A DNA stretch of 64,000 nt, from positions 2,232,001-2,296,000 of the forward strand of contig NZ_CP028475.1 in the NCBI RefSeq assembly GCF_003047105.1, read 5' to 3'. Positions 47,032 through 56,487 of the stretch are shown piece by piece (position 1 is the stretch's first letter; the number at the start of each line of letters is the position of its first letter). The notes beneath the pieces were generated by a model. The model had not been told where the DNA came from. It made no database searches and saw only the letters and a list, made by a program, of their open reading frames with translations. This stretch comes from Celeribacter baekdonensis. Lineage in GTDB: Bacteria > Pseudomonadota > Alphaproteobacteria > Rhodobacterales > Rhodobacteraceae. Made by a program: the position numbers and the translations under genes.

Positions 47032-47126
47032 GTCGCTTCTCCTTGCCGGATGTGCCCTCCAGCGACGGAGTGGGCAACCACGGCTTACAAATGTTGATTC
47101 TGATGAACGTATTCGTCCACTGGGCG

Positions 47127-47155
47127 CGTATAGAGGGGTTGCGCACGTAGATCAA
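47127..47155 (-). promoter_or_regulatory. Promoter for the rplO-secY-adk-rpsM-rpsK-rpoA-rplQ segment
   Basis: On the minus strand TTGATC (47150-47155) and TATACG (47127-47132) are separated by 17 bp, about 96 bp upstream of rplO. Confidence 0.55.
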
Positions 47156-47267
47156 GCCACACCCGCTTATACTTTAGAATGATTGCGCTCAGCAGAGCCA
47201 AGCGCCGCACGACCACCTCTTGATCCGATGCCAGCCACGTCCATTTGGGGTGCGCCAATGCGACAAA

Positions 47268-47301
47268 ACCAAAAACACCCCGCAGTGTCCTGCAGGGTGT
47301 T
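47268..47301 (-). terminator. Terminator after the 40-residue small gene
   Basis: ACACCCTGCAG and CTGCGGGGTGT pair around GACA on the minus strand and are followed by a T tract. It closes the small-protein cluster before rplO. Confidence 0.85.
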
Positions 47302-47327
47302 CAATCTGTCCAGCCTCGGCTGATGCC

Positions 47328-47450
47328 TCAGTCGCGCGTTTGGCGCAGGTATTCGGTCCAACTTGGGGCTGCACCTGTGTGCCACACGGCTTTGAGCGCG
47401 CGCATCAATGTGCCAAACGGCTGGGCGGGAAAGGGAGCTGCAAGCTGCAT
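47328..47450 (-). CDS. Small protein of the RQTR family, copy 2 (40 residues)
   Basis: This 40-residue frame starts at an ATG at 47450 preceded by AAGGA and stops at 47328. Its core LMRALKAVWHTGAAPSWTEY then LRQTRD matches LIDRVKSSWEAGPPPHWTDH then VRQTRK of the 57-residue frame at 47860-48033. It is followed by a strong terminator and lies 38 bp after the DUF1127 gene, so it appears to be a genuine gene. Function unknown; it is too short for standard calls. Confidence 0.6.
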   Translation of the reverse strand: MQLAAPFPAQPFGTLMRALKAVWHTGAAPSWTEYLRQTRD

Positions 47451-47488
47451 GGCTTCGTCCTTCTCAGTAAGGCTTTAAACTGACGCGA

Positions 47489-47707
47489 TTAGACGCGTGC
47501 GGCGGTGTCGCGCGCGATGTCGCGGATGTCGCTGCGGCCCAAGCCGATGTCGTTCAACTCATGATCCGACAGGGCGTCGAGTTGATTGAAGGTCTGGGTG
47601 TACGCGCGCTGGCGAGCGAAGGACAAACGGATGTTGTCAAAGGTTTCGCCAAGAAAGCGAGCAAAGCCGAAGCCGGTGGAGCGAGTGGTGTGAGCTGTAT
47701 GTGCCAT
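47489..47707 (-). CDS. DUF1127 family small protein
   Basis: This 72-residue protein has the DUF1127 motif LDALSDHELNDIGLGRSDIR near its end and a helical middle (FDNIRLSFARQRAYTQTFNQ). Such small proteins are common in Rhodobacterales and some bind RNA or affect phosphate and stress physiology. The ATG at 47707 has AGGA eight bases upstream. It is located in the rpmD-rplO gap between two related small genes. Confidence 0.87.
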   Translation of the reverse strand: MAHTAHTTRSTGFGFARFLGETFDNIRLSFARQRAYTQTFNQLDALSDHELNDIGLGRSDIRDIARDTAARV

Positions 47708-47859
47708 TGTTCTATTCCTAAAAATGCGGAGCCGTACGCTCCGTGCTGTTTGTGTCTCTTTGGGAGCACGGCTGATGTATGGGGGAACGGGGGATTTGAC
47801 ATCCCCCAGTTTCGGTCTGGCCGCTATGCATAAAATGCATGCAGTTTTAAAACCGTCAC

Positions 47860-48033
47860 TTATTTGTGCATTTTCGACCAAATATCAGGCATTCGCTTGC
47901 GCGTTTGCCGCACATGGTCGGTCCAATGCGGTGGAGGACCGGCCTCCCAAGACGATTTCACCCGGTCAATCAACGTGAAAAGCGGAAATTGGGCGCGCAA
48001 CTCGGCCCCAAGTTTGGACATACTGAAAGGCAT
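47860..48033 (-). CDS. Small protein of the RQTR family, copy 1 (57 residues)
   Basis: This 57-residue frame reads MPFSMSKLGAELRAQFPLFT, then LIDRVKSSWEAGPPPHWTDH, VRQTRKRMPDIWSKMHK. It is related to the 40-residue product at 47328-47450 through the pattern K..W..G..P.WT..hRQTR. The basic C-terminus and aromatic residues give a protein-like composition. It lies just after rpmD and its terminator. Function unknown. Confidence 0.6.
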   Translation of the reverse strand: MPFSMSKLGAELRAQFPLFTLIDRVKSSWEAGPPPHWTDHVRQTRKRMPDIWSKMHK

Positions 48034-48244
48034 GGATCACCTCATTGGCGTTGTTCGGTCTCCTGGCAAGATTTGCCTTGTACCGATTGCCTGCGACATT
48101 GCGCCCGCTGCGTTAACAAAGCCGAAAAGGAATCAGGCAAAACTGCGGCGATGAGACCAAATTTGCTTTAAATCATCATCGCCATCATGGCCTGAACTCT
48201 CGCCCCATGACGCTGGTTGCATAGCCCAAAGATTAAGACCCATA

Positions 48245-48275
48245 GAAAAAGCCCCGCAGTTTCCCGCGGGGCTTT
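48245..48275 (-). terminator. Terminator after rpmD
   Basis: GCCCCGC and GCGGGGC pair across eight bases on the minus strand and are followed by TTTTT. It ends the rpmC-to-rpmD segment. Confidence 0.88.
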
Positions 48276-48299
48276 CAAAATCAAGCTCGAAAGCGTCGA

Positions 48300-48491
48300 T
48301 TAATTGTCGCGCTCTTCGATGATTTCAACGAGGTGCGGGATCGAACGCACCATGCCGCGCACGGAAGGGGTATCTTCCAGCTCACGGGTTTTGTGCATTT
48401 TGTTGAGGCCCAAGCCGATCAGCGTTGCGCGCTGAACTTGAGGGCGACGGATCGGGGAGCCGACCTGTTTTACAACGATGGTTTTAGCCAT
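48300..48491 (-). CDS. rpmD: 50S ribosomal protein L30
   Basis: The 63-residue L30 reads [20 protein letters not shown] and [20 protein letters not shown], typical of the family. It is 11 bp after rpsE. Confidence 0.96.
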   Translation of the reverse strand: MAKTIVVKQVGSPIRRPQVQRATLIGLGLNKMHKTRELEDTPSVRGMVRSIPHLVEIIEERDN

Positions 48492-48502
48492 GTGTCTACT
48501 CC

Positions 48503-49078
48503 TTACGCTTCTGCAGCGGTTTCAGTGTCAGCAACCGGTGCATCGTCGCGACGCAGGATTTCTGCAACTTTTTTGCCGCGACGCTGAGCCACGGAGCGCG
48601 GGGAAGCCTCAGATTTGAGACCGTCCAGCGTGGCGCGGATCATGTTGTACGGGTTCTGCGAACCGATCGACTTTGCGACCACGTCTTGAATGCCAAGCAT
48701 TTCGAACACAGCGCGCATCGGACCACCGGCGATGATACCAGTACCTTGCGGTGCGGTGCGCATCACGACTTTACCAGCGCCATGACGACCATTGGTGTCG
48801 TGGTGCAGGGTGCGGCCTTCTTTGAGCGGGACGCGGATCATTTGGCGTTTTGCTTGCTCGGTGGCTTTACGAATGGCCTCAGGGACCTCTTTCGCTTTGC
48901 CTTTGCCGAAGCCGACGCGGCCTTTTTGGTCACCAACAACCACGAGAGCTGCAAAGCCGAAACGCTTACCACCCTTCACAGTTTTGGAGACACGGTTGAT
49001 CGCGACGAGACGATCGGCGAATTCCGGGGTTTCATCGCGGTCGCGACGGTTGTCCCGGCGGTTTTCACGTTCTGCCAT
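48503..49078 (-). CDS. rpsE: 30S ribosomal protein S5
   Basis: The 191-residue S5 has the double-stranded RNA-binding fold [20 protein letters not shown], then [20 protein letters not shown] and [19 protein letters not shown]. The ATG at 49078 has AAGGA six bases upstream; the ATG at 49084 is too close to it. It contributes to decoding accuracy. Confidence 0.96.
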   Translation of the reverse strand: MAERENRRDNRRDRDETPEFADRLVAINRVSKTVKGGKRFGFAALVVVGDQKGRVGFGKGKAKEVPEAIRKATEQAKRQMIRVPLKEGRTLHHDTNGRHGAGKVVMRTAPQGTGIIAGGPMRAVFEMLGIQDVVAKSIGSQNPYNMIRATLDGLKSEASPRSVAQRRGKKVAEILRRDDAPVADTETAAEA

Positions 49079-49167
49079 TGGCATTCCTTTGAACTGGTGG
49101 CGCGTTTAACGCCGTTAATTTCAATCGCGGTGAAGGCCCCACTTGCGTGAGGCCGACCCGGATCATC

Positions 49168-49186
49168 GGGGGACACACTGTCCCCC
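49168..49186. other. Perfect hairpin between rplR and rpsE
   Basis: GGGGGACA and TGTCCCCC flank CAC. No T tract follows. It lies in a 173 bp spacer unusual for this operon, together with the REP-like element at 49213-49239. Confidence 0.6.
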
Positions 49187-49212
49187 ACAGACTTAGTGTT
49201 CGCGCAATTTGG

Positions 49213-49239
49213 TCCGAAAACTGGTATCCACTTTTCGGA
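49213..49239. repeat. REP-like palindromic element
   Basis: TCCGAAAA and TTTTCGGA flank CTGGTATCCAC, with outer GCGC flanks. This resembles the dispersed palindromes common in alphaproteobacterial genomes. Only this copy is seen in the window. Confidence 0.5.
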
Positions 49240-49251
49240 TCGCGCTCAGTC

Positions 49252-49611
49252 TTAGAACTTCAGACCACCTTCACGCGCAGCCTCGGCCAGAGCCTTGACT
49301 TTGCCGTGAAACAAGAAGCCGCCACGGTCGAAGTAACACACTTCCACACCGGCTTTCTTGGCGCGCTCTGCGATTGCAGCACCGACTTTGGTGGCTGCTT
49401 CGACGTTGTTTTTGCCGATGATCCCCAGATCCTTTTCCAAAGAGGAAGCGGAGGCGAGGGTCACGCCTTTGACATCGTCGATCAGCTGAGCGCTGATGTT
49501 CTTGTTCGAACGATGGATGGACAAACGAAGTTTGCCAACATTGTTCTTGCGAAGTTTGTTCCGGACGCGCAGGCGGCGCTTCAAGAACAGGTCTCTTTTG
49601 CTGTTTGCCAT
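49252..49611 (-). CDS. rplR: 50S ribosomal protein L18
   Basis: The 119-residue L18 begins [20 protein letters not shown] and ends [20 protein letters not shown]. It binds 5S rRNA with L5. Gap to rplF is 11 bp. Confidence 0.96.
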   Translation of the reverse strand: MANSKRDLFLKRRLRVRNKLRKNNVGKLRLSIHRSNKNISAQLIDDVKGVTLASASSLEKDLGIIGKNNVEAATKVGAAIAERAKKAGVEVCYFDRGGFLFHGKVKALAEAAREGGLKF

Positions 49612-49622
49612 TTTGAGCGTCC

Positions 49623-50156
49623 TTACTTCTTCTTACCTTCTTTGCGGAAGATATACTCGTCTTTGTACTTAATACCTTTGCCTTTATAGGGCTCCGGTTT
49701 ACGCCATTCGCGGATATTGGCTGCGACTTGGCCGACGAGCTGCGGATCAGAGCCTTCCACGGTGATCTCTGTCGGTTTCGCGGATGTGACGGTGACGCCA
49801 GCCGGAACCTCAAAGTTCACTTCGTGGGAGTAACCCAAGTTCAGTTTCAGGATGTTGCCCTGAAGCTGAGCACGGTAACCAACACCGTTGATTTCAAGTT
49901 CTTTCTTGAAACCGACGGAAACGCCAGTGACCATGTTGCCGATCACAGTGCGGGACATGCCCCACTGTTGACGCGCACGCTTGGATTTGCCCCGGGGGGT
50001 CACGGTGATGACGTTGCCTTCAATGGTGAGGGTCACGTCGTCCGTGGCGGTGAAGGAGTGAGAGCCTTTCGGGCCCTTCACTTCGATGGTCTGGCCGGAC
50101 ACAGAGGCAGTGACGCCGCTGGGCATTTCGACCGGTTTTTTACCAATACGAGACAT
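49623..50156 (-). CDS. rplF: 50S ribosomal protein L6
   Basis: The 177-residue L6 begins [20 protein letters not shown] and has the C-terminal [20 protein letters not shown] motif. It lies near the GTPase-associated centre. Confidence 0.97.
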   Translation of the reverse strand: MSRIGKKPVEMPSGVTASVSGQTIEVKGPKGSHSFTATDDVTLTIEGNVITVTPRGKSKRARQQWGMSRTVIGNMVTGVSVGFKKELEINGVGYRAQLQGNILKLNLGYSHEVNFEVPAGVTVTSAKPTEITVEGSDPQLVGQVAANIREWRKPEPYKGKGIKYKDEYIFRKEGKKK

Positions 50157-50168
50157 CGAGAGACCTCC

Positions 50169-50561
50169 TTAGAAGACTGTGCAAAGCACTTCGCCGCCAA
50201 CATTGTTGGCACGAGCGTTTGCATCAGACATCACACCTTTGGGGGTGGAGACAATCGACACGCCCAGGCCCTGACGGACCGATGGGATGTCTTTGACACC
50301 GAGGTACACGCGACGACCAGGTTTCGAAACCCGTTTCAGTTCGCGAATAACAGGCGTGCCTTCGTAATACTTCAGGCTGATTTCGAGGGTCGGGTGACCA
50401 TTCGCATCAGTGCCTTTCTCATAGCCGCGGATGTAGCCCTCGTCGAGCAGCACGTCCAAGACCCATGCCCGCAGCTTGGAAGCCGGGGTGGAGACAACGG
50501 ATTTGCCACGCAATTGAGAGTTACGGATACGGGTGAGCATATCGCCGATAGGATCGTTCAT
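50169..50561 (-). CDS. rpsH: 30S ribosomal protein S8
   Basis: The 130-residue S8 begins [20 protein letters not shown] and ends with [20 protein letters not shown]. In E. coli S8 represses the spc operon; no such target was looked for here. Gap to rpsN is 15 bp. Confidence 0.96.
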   Translation of the reverse strand: MNDPIGDMLTRIRNSQLRGKSVVSTPASKLRAWVLDVLLDEGYIRGYEKGTDANGHPTLEISLKYYEGTPVIRELKRVSKPGRRVYLGVKDIPSVRQGLGVSIVSTPKGVMSDANARANNVGGEVLCTVF

Positions 50562-50576
50562 ATCTTATGCCCTCTC

Positions 50577-50882
50577 TTACCAGCTGGATTTCACGAGACC
50601 GGGGATTTGGCCAAACGAGCCAAGTTCCCGCAGCATGATCCGGGAGACCTTCAGCTTACGGTAGTAAGCGTGGGGACGACCGGTCAACTGACAACGGTTA
50701 TGAAGACGGGTTGCCGAGCTGTTGCGCGGCAGATCTGCAAGTTTCAGGGACGCGCGGAAACGCTCTTCCATCGGCTTGTCTTGATCGTAAATGACCTCTT
50801 TGAGAGCAGCGCGTTTGGAAGCGTATTTTGCCACCAATTTCTCACGCTTGCGCTCACGGGCGATCATGGATTTCTTAGCCAT
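50577..50882 (-). CDS. rpsN: 30S ribosomal protein S14 (zinc-independent form)
   Basis: The 101-residue S14 contains [20 protein letters not shown] and the C-terminus [18 protein letters not shown]. It lacks the CxxC pairs of the short zinc form. Confidence 0.97.
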   Translation of the reverse strand: MAKKSMIARERKREKLVAKYASKRAALKEVIYDQDKPMEERFRASLKLADLPRNSSATRLHNRCQLTGRPHAYYRKLKVSRIMLRELGSFGQIPGLVKSSW

Positions 50883-50903
50883 GTTCTCTAACTCCTCGCG
50901 CGA

Positions 50904-51467
50904 TCAGCTGTTGAAGGGCATGTTGAACGCTTTCAACAGGCTCTTGGCTTCAGCATCGGTTTTCGCCGTGGTGGCGATGACAATGTCCATACCCCAGACT
51001 TCGTCGACTTTGTCGAAGTTGATCTCGGGGAACACGATGTGCTCTTTCATGCCCATGGCATAGTTGCCACGGCCGTCAAAAGATTTGCCGGATACGCCGC
51101 GGAAGTCGCGGATACGGGGCATTGCGATCGTGATCAGACGGTCGAGGAATTCGTACATACGGTCGCCACGAAGAGTAACCTTCGCACCAAGCGGCATGTC
51201 TTCACGAACGCGGAAACCAGCGATGGATTTCTTAGCTTTCGTGACGAGCGCTTTTTGACCGGCGATGGCAGTGAGATCTTCCTGAGCCGATTTGGCTTTT
51301 TTGGAATCACGCACAGCTTCAGCACCGCAACCGATGTTGAGAACGATTTTGTCAAGGCGCGGGATCATCATGTCGTTTTTGTAGCCGAACTCTTCTTTGA
51401 GCGTGGCACGAATGCTGTCCTTATAAACCGCCTTCAGACGCGGGGTGTAATTTGCTGTATCAAGCAT
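50904..51467 (-). CDS. rplE: 50S ribosomal protein L5
   Basis: The 187-residue L5 has [40 protein letters not shown] and [17 protein letters not shown]. It binds 5S rRNA. Its start overlaps the stop of rplX by one base. Confidence 0.97.
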   Translation of the reverse strand: MLDTANYTPRLKAVYKDSIRATLKEEFGYKNDMMIPRLDKIVLNIGCGAEAVRDSKKAKSAQEDLTAIAGQKALVTKAKKSIAGFRVREDMPLGAKVTLRGDRMYEFLDRLITIAMPRIRDFRGVSGKSFDGRGNYAMGMKEHIVFPEINFDKVDEVWGMDIVIATTAKTDAEAKSLLKAFNMPFNS

Positions 51468-51772
51468 CAGATCACGTCTCCCGTGGTCTTTGCGAAGCGC
51501 ACTTTTTTGTCGCCGTCCATTTTGAAACCGACGCGAGTGGCTTTGCCGTTGGCATCCAAAAGCGCCAGGTTGGACAGGTCGACCGGCACTGCGATCGGCT
51601 TGCGGCCGCCCTGATCGCCCTGAGAGGCGCGGGTGTGACGGATGGCGATGTTCACGCCTTCCACGATGGCTTTGCCTTTGGACGGCAGCACAGTGGTGAT
51701 TTCACCCTTTTTGCCTTTGTCCTTGCCAGCCAAAACGATAACTTTATCGCCTTTTTTCAACTTAGCAGCCAT
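51467..51772 (-). CDS. rplX: 50S ribosomal protein L24
   Basis: The 101-residue L24 has the KOW motif [20 protein letters not shown]. It initiates large-subunit assembly. It overlaps both rplN and rplE by one base. Confidence 0.97.
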   Translation of the reverse strand: MAAKLKKGDKVIVLAGKDKGKKGEITTVLPSKGKAIVEGVNIAIRHTRASQGDQGGRKPIAVPVDLSNLALLDANGKATRVGFKMDGDKKVRFAKTTGDVI

Positions 51773-52140
51773 TAGAGCACCTCCGGAGCGAGCGAGATGA
51801 TCTTCATGAAGTTTTTCGCACGAAGCTCGCGAACAACTGGGCCAAAGATACGGGTACCGACCGGCTCGTTGCTGTTGTTGAGGATCACGGCAGCATTGCG
51901 ATCAAAACGGATCGCGGTGCCATCTTCGCGACGGACTTCTTTGGCGGTGCGAACGACGACGGCCTTACGGACGTCCCCTTTTTTCACACGGCCGCGCGGA
52001 ATGGCTTCTTTCACCGAAACGACGATGATGTCACCCACGGACGCGTAACGACGGTGCGAACCGCCGAGGACCTTGATGCACTGAACACGGCGAGCGCCGC
52101 TGTTGTCAGCTACATCCAGATTGGTCTGCATCTGGATCAT
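51772..52140 (-). CDS. rplN: 50S ribosomal protein L14
   Basis: The 122-residue L14 begins [20 protein letters not shown] and has [20 protein letters not shown]. It lies at the subunit interface. Confidence 0.97.
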   Translation of the reverse strand: MIQMQTNLDVADNSGARRVQCIKVLGGSHRRYASVGDIIVVSVKEAIPRGRVKKGDVRKAVVVRTAKEVRREDGTAIRFDRNAAVILNNSNEPVGTRIFGPVVRELRAKNFMKIISLAPEVL

Positions 52141-52203
52141 ATGGTTTCTCCCGACCTATGGGGGAGGTCTGCAGCGACCTATTCCCCCAGGGTTTCGATT
52201 AAA

Positions 52204-52449
52204 TTAGGACGCTGCCGCCTCAGTGACGATAACTTCCCAACGCTTGGTCTTCGACTTCGGTGCACATTCCTGAATGCGGACTGTTTCACCAACGTTGAAT
52301 TGGTTGTTCTCATCGTGAGCCCGGTATTTTTTGGACTTACGAATGGTCTTTTTCAGAACCGGGTGTTTGAAGCGACGCTCCACGGACACGGTCACGGTCT
52401 GTTCGTTCTGGTTCGAGGTGACGACACCTGTCAGAATACGTTTGGGCAT
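52204..52449 (-). CDS. rpsQ: 30S ribosomal protein S17
   Basis: The 81-residue S17 has the OB-fold sequence [20 protein letters not shown] and [20 protein letters not shown]. Gap to rpmC is 14 bp. Confidence 0.96.
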   Translation of the reverse strand: MPKRILTGVVTSNQNEQTVTVSVERRFKHPVLKKTIRKSKKYRAHDENNQFNVGETVRIQECAPKSKTKRWEVIVTEAAAS

Positions 52450-52463
52450 AGGTCAGTCTCCTC

Positions 52464-52661
52464 TTACTCAGCCGAAGCTGCTTTTTCGTTCAGAATGGTT
52501 TTCACAAGAGCGGCCGAACGGCGCGCTTTGCGAATCTGAGCGGTGTTTTCGAGCTGACCCGTGGCCTGCTGAAAGCGCAGGTTGAAGGATTCTTTTTTAA
52601 GATTGGCAAGCTCGGTCTTGAGCTCGTCCGGCGTCTTAGCGCGGAGTTCCTGGGCGTTCAT
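52464..52661 (-). CDS. rpmC: 50S ribosomal protein L29
   Basis: The 65-residue L29 is a helical hairpin: [20 protein letters not shown] then [20 protein letters not shown]. It begins a new segment; the upstream gene rplP is separated by accessory genes and a promoter at 52779-52807. Confidence 0.96.
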   Translation of the reverse strand: MNAQELRAKTPDELKTELANLKKESFNLRFQQATGQLENTAQIRKARRSAALVKTILNEKAASAE

Positions 52662-52778
52662 AGCCTTATCCTTTGTCTTACATCAGAGAGCGCCACGTTC
52701 GTTATGTGGGTGACCCTAAGCCTGATGGGCGAATGTCAAAACACACGAATCCCGTCAACCGGGCACGTGCGATGGGTT

Positions 52779-52807
52779 CCTATAGGGGAGACGCGGGAAT
52801 AGAGCAA
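52779..52807 (-). promoter_or_regulatory. Promoter for the rpmC-rpsQ-rplN-...-rpmD segment
   Basis: On the minus strand TTGCTC (52802-52807) and TATAGG (52779-52784) are spaced by 17 bp, about 118 bp before rpmC. The -10 context CTCCCCTATAG recurs upstream of rplB. Confidence 0.5.
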
Positions 52808-52886
52808 GGGAAAGATGGGCTGTTTGGCTGACGCTGTGAGGTATTGCATAGGATGAACATCCTGCGCGCAGCACAATCCGACGGTG

Positions 52887-53147
52887 TCATGGGTTTGGCG
52901 ACGCACCTGCCCCATGTTTCGCCCGTGTCAGAAACCGCGTGAGCGCGATCACACGAAGGGCTGCAACGGCAAAGATCAAGATGTCGCAAATATAAACCAG
53001 CAATGGCTGTACCAAAGGATAGGCACTCATGACGTTCATCATGCTCACCTCGCGCAACCCCATAAAGTCCGAGTAACGATACAAAAACGCCTCCGCTGTA
53101 TAGAGGATCGTTATGATCAAACTGTCGCGAAATGTCGCAAACAGCAT
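52887..53147 (-). CDS. Small membrane protein of unknown function (86 residues)
   Basis: The frame from the ATG at 53147 contains MLFATFRDSLIITILYTAEA and a hydrophobic segment YPLVQPLLVYICDILIFAVA followed by ALRVIALTRFLTRAKHG, ending in charged residues. It overlaps the stop of the preceding tiny gene by one base (TGATG), suggesting coupled translation. Function unknown. Confidence 0.55.
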   Translation of the reverse strand: MLFATFRDSLIITILYTAEAFLYRYSDFMGLREVSMMNVMSAYPLVQPLLVYICDILIFAVAALRVIALTRFLTRAKHGAGASPNP

Positions 53148-53314
53148 CACCCATTTCGGGTCAAGCGTGCTGGCCTCTTCCCTTCCCTCCCGTGGCCGTA
53201 AAACGAAAAAGCGACAACGACGCGGCCTATGGCTAAAAACAAAGCCCCTACTCCAAGGGCATAAAAGACCTTTTTAAATTCTGGCGACGACATGAGATAA
53301 AACAAATTGTCCAA
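53147..53314 (-). CDS. Tiny membrane protein of unknown function (55 residues)
   Basis: From a TTG at 53314 preceded by GGGAGG seven bases upstream, the frame encodes a short protein with one membrane helix (VFYALGVGALFLAIGRVVVA) and a basic tail (GHGREGKRPARLTRNG). It is coupled to the next membrane protein by a TGATG overlap. Function unknown. Confidence 0.5.
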   Translation of the reverse strand: MDNLFYLMSSPEFKKVFYALGVGALFLAIGRVVVAFSFYGHGREGKRPARLTRNG

Positions 53315-53436
53315 AGCGAAAACCTCCCGCAAATTCGCTCTGACTGTTAGGGATTAGCCGCCCGCGTGCAAGTGCCGCCTCGCCAAACTTTCACCACCGC
53401 GCTAAGACGGGACAAACCTTTTAGGGAGCCTGTCAC

Positions 53437-54057
53437 ATGCCCACCATCGAATCCCTCTTCGTCACCCGGCTCTACCACGCCGCCTTGTCCGAATTTAAAC
53501 CCAAGATCGACGCGGATGAATTGGAACAGTCCTGTTATGTCATCGCCGAAGATGACGAGGCCGGTCAGGAGTGGTGCGAGGCGAATGATTATCCGGGCTA
53601 CACCTCCTATGCCTCCCTCACCGATCTGGCGTGGCGCTTTCCGATCTTTAAATCCCTTGTAAAAGCGCTCGACAAACATGTCGCGGCCTTTGCCAAGGAT
53701 TTGGAATTCAACCTGGATGAGCGCAAGCTGGTGCTCGAAGATCTCTGGATCAACATCCTGCCCGAAGGCGGCACCCATGGCTCGCACATCCACCCGCACT
53801 CGGTGATCTCCGGCACCACCTATGTGGCGATGCCCAAAGGTGCCTCAGCGCTCAAACTCGAGGACCCCCGCCACGCCATGATGATGGCCGCCCCACCGCG
53901 CAACAAAGACGCGCGGCGTGAATTGAAGAGTTTTATCTATATGAAGCCCAAGGTGGGGGATGTGTTGCTCTGGGAAAGCTGGCTGCGCCATGAAGTGCCA
54001 ATGAATGGCTCTGAGTTTGACCGGATTTCGGTGAGCTTTAATTATCGCTGGGAGTGA
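53437..54057 (+). CDS. 2-oxoglutarate/Fe(II) oxygenase family protein (TIGR02466-like)
   Basis: This 206-residue protein resembles the TIGR02466 2OG-Fe(II) oxygenase family. Candidate metal ligands are in GGTHGSHIHPHSVISG (His119/His121) and SWLRHEVPMN (His185), with a 2OG-binding arginine in FDRISVSFNYRW. Substrate unknown. It is on the opposite strand from the ribosomal genes and its end overlaps the convergent ion-channel gene by 20 bp. Confidence 0.78.
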   Translation: MPTIESLFVTRLYHAALSEFKPKIDADELEQSCYVIAEDDEAGQEWCEANDYPGYTSYASLTDLAWRFPIFKSLVKALDKHVAAFAKDLEFNLDERKLVLEDLWINILPEGGTHGSHIHPHSVISGTTYVAMPKGASALKLEDPRHAMMMAAPPRNKDARRELKSFIYMKPKVGDVLLWESWLRHEVPMNGSEFDRISVSFNYRWE

Positions 54058-54808
54058 GAGCTTTCTCAATCCGCTCCAACCGCTGAACAACGTCGTCCCG
54101 GTAATCCCCGGTGGCGGCGTTTGTTTCTTCGGCGTGGGCGTCTTGCATCGAATTCACGATCAGACCGACAACGAGGTTCACCACCGCAAAGGTCGTGATC
54201 AAGATGAACGGGACAAAGAACAACCACGCCAGTGGATGCACCTCCATCACGGGCCGCACAATCCCCATAGACCAGCTTTCCAGCGTCATGATCTGAAACA
54301 GGGTGTAGGCCGAAATGCCGAGATCCCCGAACCAGTGCGGAAACGTCGCCGCAAAGAGTTTCGTCGCCATGACGGACGCGATGTAAAAGATCACCCCCAT
54401 CAGTAAGAACACCGAGGCCATTCCCGGTAGAGCGGAGATGAACCCCTCCACCACGCGGCGCAGCGTTGGTGCGACCGATATGACGCGCAAGAGCCGCAGA
54501 ATACGCAACGCCCTGAGCACCGACATTCCGCCACCCGCAGGGGCAAAGGACACCGCAACGATGATGAAATCGAAGATGTTCCAACCGGAGCGGAAAAACC
54601 TCCAGCCGCGCGCATAGATTTTGGCGACCAACTCGACGACAAAAATGCCCAAACAAAGGCTGTCAAGAAACGTGATGAGCCCCCCTGCGCGTGCCATAAG
54701 GGTTTGAGAGGTCTCAAGCCCCAAAATGACAGCATTCGCCAGAATGACCCCAAGGATCAGGTTTCGGGTCAGGGGGCGGTCCAAAATCTGGGCCAATCTC
54801 GCGCGCAT
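54038..54808 (-). CDS. Voltage-gated sodium channel (NavBac family)
   Basis: This 256-residue channel has six membrane segments. The S4 voltage sensor carries arginines at three-residue intervals (SVLRALRILRLLRVISVAPT) and the selectivity filter TLESWSM (residues 175-181) is the classic bacterial sodium-channel filter. S6 is FILITTFAVVNLVVGLIVNS and the C-terminus forms a coiled coil (VVQRLERIEKAL). It is inserted between rplP and rpmC; similar channels in marine bacteria affect motility and pH. Confidence 0.93.
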   Translation of the reverse strand: MRARLAQILDRPLTRNLILGVILANAVILGLETSQTLMARAGGLITFLDSLCLGIFVVELVAKIYARGWRFFRSGWNIFDFIIVAVSFAPAGGGMSVLRALRILRLLRVISVAPTLRRVVEGFISALPGMASVFLLMGVIFYIASVMATKLFAATFPHWFGDLGISAYTLFQIMTLESWSMGIVRPVMEVHPLAWLFFVPFILITTFAVVNLVVGLIVNSMQDAHAEETNAATGDYRDDVVQRLERIEKALTPSDN

Positions 54809-54895
54809 TTTTAGCTCTCCTTATGCTTGCCAAGGCATATGTGCACGCGCAGCAGCGGAGACAACCAAGAAGCCCTGACAAAGGCGACGACACGT

Positions 54896-54925
54896 GAAAA
54901 CCCCCGCCGATTTCTCGACGGGGCC
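54896..54925 (-). terminator. Terminator after rplP
   Basis: On the minus strand CCCCGTCGA and TCGGCGGGG pair around GAAA, then GTTTTC follows. It ends the rplB-rpsS-rplV-rpsC-rplP segment. Confidence 0.85.
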
Positions 54926-54969
54926 TCTTTATCTTTCGCGATTTGGCGCGGCCCCGTGGGGCCCCACTT

Positions 54970-55383
54970 TTACCAGTCTTCGCGCATCACGGTGCGGGTT
55001 TTGATCGGGAGTTTCATCGCAGCAAGGCGCAGGGCCTCACGAGCGACTTCTTCCGTCACGCCGTCGATTTCGAACATCACGCGGCCGGGTTTGACCTTGC
55101 ATGCCCAATAATCAACAGACCCTTTACCTTTACCCATACGGACTTCGGTCGGTTTCGAGGTGACCGGCAGATCCGGGAAGATACGGATCCAAACGCGACC
55201 TTGGCGTTTCATGTGGCGGGTCATCGCACGACGAGCTGCCTCAATCTGACGCGCAGTGACGCGCTCGGGCTGAACGGCTTTGAGGCCGAATGTCCCGAAA
55301 GTCAGGTCAGAGCCGCCTTTGGCTTGACCATGGATCCGGCCTTTGTGGGCCTTGCGGAATTTTGTACGCTTTGGCTGAAGCAT
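54970..55383 (-). CDS. rplP: 50S ribosomal protein L16
   Basis: The 137-residue L16 begins [20 protein letters not shown] and has [20 protein letters not shown]. It lies at the A-site tRNA elbow. Gap to rpsC is 13 bp. Confidence 0.97.
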   Translation of the reverse strand: MLQPKRTKFRKAHKGRIHGQAKGGSDLTFGTFGLKAVQPERVTARQIEAARRAMTRHMKRQGRVWIRIFPDLPVTSKPTEVRMGKGKGSVDYWACKVKPGRVMFEIDGVTEEVAREALRLAAMKLPIKTRTVMREDW

Positions 55384-55396
55384 ATCTCAGATCTCC

Positions 55397-56104
55397 TTAG
55401 CGACGGCCGCGGTCGCCGCGAGGCGCCGGACCAGCTTGAGCTTCTTCGGCGCGACGGTCATGAGCCTGCGGGTCATGTTCCATAATCTCGCCTTTGAAGA
55501 TCCAGGTTTTGATGCCGATGATGCCATAAGCCGTGGAGGCTTCGGCATGAGCGTAATCGATGTCAGCACGCAGAGTGTGCAGCGGCACGCGACCTTCGCG
55601 GTACCATTCGGTCCGTGCGATCTCGGCACCACCAAGACGGCCAGCGACGTTCACTTTGATGCCCAAAGCGCCCATGCGCATGGCGTTCTGAACCGAACGC
55701 TTCATGGCACGACGGAAGGACACACGACGCTCAAGCTGCTGTGCAATCGACTCGGCCACGAGAGCGGCGTCGAGTTCCGGCTTGCGCACTTCAACGATGT
55801 TGAGGTGCAGCTCGGATGCGGTCATCGCGGCGATTTTTTTGCGCAGACCTTCGATGTCCGCGCCTTTTTTGCCGATGATAACACCCGGACGGGCGGTGTG
55901 GATCGTGACGCGGCACTTGCGGTGCGGACGCTCGATGATCACACGGCTGATGCCGGCTTGTTTGCACTCTTCTTTCACGAACTCACGGATTTTGAGGTCT
56001 TCCAAAAGAAGATTCCCATAATCCTTGGTGTCGGCGTACCAGCGGCTGTCCCAGGTGCGATTGACCTGGAGGCGCATACCGATCGGGTTAACCTTATGAC
56101 CCAT
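55397..56104 (-). CDS. rpsC: 30S ribosomal protein S3
   Basis: The 235-residue S3 begins [20 protein letters not shown] and has the KH motif [20 protein letters not shown]. The C-terminus is Arg/Asp/Gln rich. Its start overlaps the rplV stop by one base. Confidence 0.97.
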   Translation of the reverse strand: MGHKVNPIGMRLQVNRTWDSRWYADTKDYGNLLLEDLKIREFVKEECKQAGISRVIIERPHRKCRVTIHTARPGVIIGKKGADIEGLRKKIAAMTASELHLNIVEVRKPELDAALVAESIAQQLERRVSFRRAMKRSVQNAMRMGALGIKVNVAGRLGGAEIARTEWYREGRVPLHTLRADIDYAHAEASTAYGIIGIKTWIFKGEIMEHDPQAHDRRAEEAQAGPAPRGDRGRR

Positions 56105-56484
56105 TAGTTTTGCTCCTCAACTTGACGCACCTTGATGGTGATTTCCGCAAACGGCTTCATGATCTTGCCGAACCGACCACGCGCGCGCGGACGACCGCGT
56201 TTCATGGTGAGGTTTTTGCCAACCCAAGCTTCGGCAACGATGAGTTCATCGACGTCGAGGTTGTGGTTGTTTTCGGCGTTGGCGATCGCGGACTGAAGAC
56301 ATTTCTTCACGTCAGCAGCAATACGCTTGTTGGAGAAAGTGAGGTCCGTGAGGGCCTTGTCCACTTTCTTACCACGGATCATCTGAGCCACGAGGTTCAG
56401 TTTCTGCGGCGAAACGCGAAGCATTTTGGTTTTGGCCATTGCTTCGTTGTCAGCCACGCGACGGGGATTTGCTACCTTACCCAT
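56104..56484 (-). CDS. rplV: 50S ribosomal protein L22
   Basis: The 126-residue L22 has the exit-tunnel loop [20 protein letters not shown] and [20 protein letters not shown]. Gap to rpsS is three bp. Confidence 0.97.
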   Translation of the reverse strand: MGKVANPRRVADNEAMAKTKMLRVSPQKLNLVAQMIRGKKVDKALTDLTFSNKRIAADVKKCLQSAIANAENNHNLDVDELIVAEAWVGKNLTMKRGRPRARGRFGKIMKPFAEITIKVRQVEEQN

Positions 56485-56487
56485 GAC

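Noticed and set aside
47167..47483. Larger frames on either strand across the 47.2-47.5 kb gap
   Set aside because: They conflict with the better supported 40-codon gene and its terminator, and have random composition.
53437..55383. Possible functional link between the 2OG oxygenase and L16 encoded nearby, as for YcfD
   Set aside because: YcfD is a JmjC protein of a different family, and the genes are on opposite strands with the sodium channel between them; proximity alone is not evidence.
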